Assembly: GCA_903924005.1 (NCBI GenBank)
Contig: CAIXZV010000447.1
Location: forward strand, 1 to 7,213
Source: an uncultured Chloroflexota bacterium
Lineage (GTDB): Bacteria > Chloroflexota > Limnocylindria > Limnocylindrales > CSP1-4
Direction of reading: 5' to 3'
Length of the DNA stretch: 7,213 bases
Part shown: positions 7,198 to 7,213 of the stretch, one piece after another
How the letters are laid out: each line of letters begins with the position of its first letter
Numbering within the stretch: position 1 is the stretch's first letter
The notes under the pieces: generated by a model
What the model saw: the letters and a program-made list of their open reading frames with translations, nothing else
Databases searched by the model: none
Told to the model about the DNA's origin: nothing
Made by a program: the position numbers and the translations under genes

Positions 7198-7203
7198 GTT
7201 ATA
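7198..7203 (-). promoter_or_regulatory. Possible -10 promoter element (TATAAC)
   Basis: On the minus strand TATAAC matches the TATAAT consensus at five of six positions, in a locally AT-richer patch about 24 bases before the ATG at 7171-7173. The expected -35 region would lie beyond the window edge, so the promoter cannot be confirmed. If real, it supports a short leader and a self-contained small gene. Confidence 0.22.
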
Positions 7204-7213
7204 GGAGTTGCGC

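Noticed and set aside
6140..7204. Plus-strand open frame (354 codons) across the membrane-protein gene and the intergenic leader
   Set aside because: It is antisense to a gene with a clear transmembrane segment and coupled stop. Its product is low-complexity Ala/Ser/Gly and crosses the intergenic region with no start context.
1..7213. CRISPR array, tRNA/rRNA genes, insertion sequence or attachment sites
   Set aside because: I saw no regularly spaced repeats, no cloverleaf-like or rRNA-like segments, and no terminal inverted repeats or transposase motifs; nearly the whole window is accounted for by minus-strand coding sequence.

Overview
The window comes from a high-GC bacterial genome. By eye G+C is well above 60%, and the coding strand strongly prefers G or C at third codon positions. 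No 16S, tRNA or clear taxonomic marker is present. A signal peptide, a PEGA domain and Asp-box/NHL-like repeats on very large exported proteins would fit a Chloroflexota- or Actinomycetota-like bacterium, but this is only an impression.

All supportable genes read leftward on the minus strand, so the window is read from its right end. (1) At 7045-7173, possibly extending beyond the right edge, is a small acidic ORF of unknown function. (2) A short intergenic stretch of about 110 bases holds a perfect 6-bp hairpin and an imperfect direct repeat flanking a Shine-Dalgarno sequence. (3) At 5971-6933 (or 6951) is a single-pass membrane protein. It has a Pro/Ala-rich cytoplasmic arm and a small alpha/beta domain predicted outside the membrane. 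(4) From 5974 to the left edge runs one uninterrupted reading frame of at least 1991 codons. It starts inside the stop codon of the membrane-protein gene (ATGA overlap), so the two are very likely translationally coupled and functionally linked.

The giant protein is the main item. In order it shows a signal peptide, a low-complexity linker, a PEGA domain, a sialidase/NHL-like beta-repeat region with a canonical Asp-box, and a complete glutaredoxin-like domain with CPAC. After these come a beta-rich region, a long alpha-helical region, a hydrophobic Gly/Ala-rich segment, and a Pro/Ala-rich linker. Last, cut by the window edge, is a protein-kinase/aminoglycoside-phosphotransferase-like domain ending at its catalytic loop (RDLHMGN). 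I know of no described family with this combination. The layout (export signal, adhesive or display modules, a pretoxin-like hydrophobic stretch, a C-terminal enzyme) resembles a contact-delivered effector or polymorphic toxin. A surface-anchored sensor with extracellular redox and kinase-like activities is the alternative. The neighbouring membrane protein could be its anchor, export partner or immunity factor. These functional links are inference; the domain motifs and gene overlap are read directly from the sequence.
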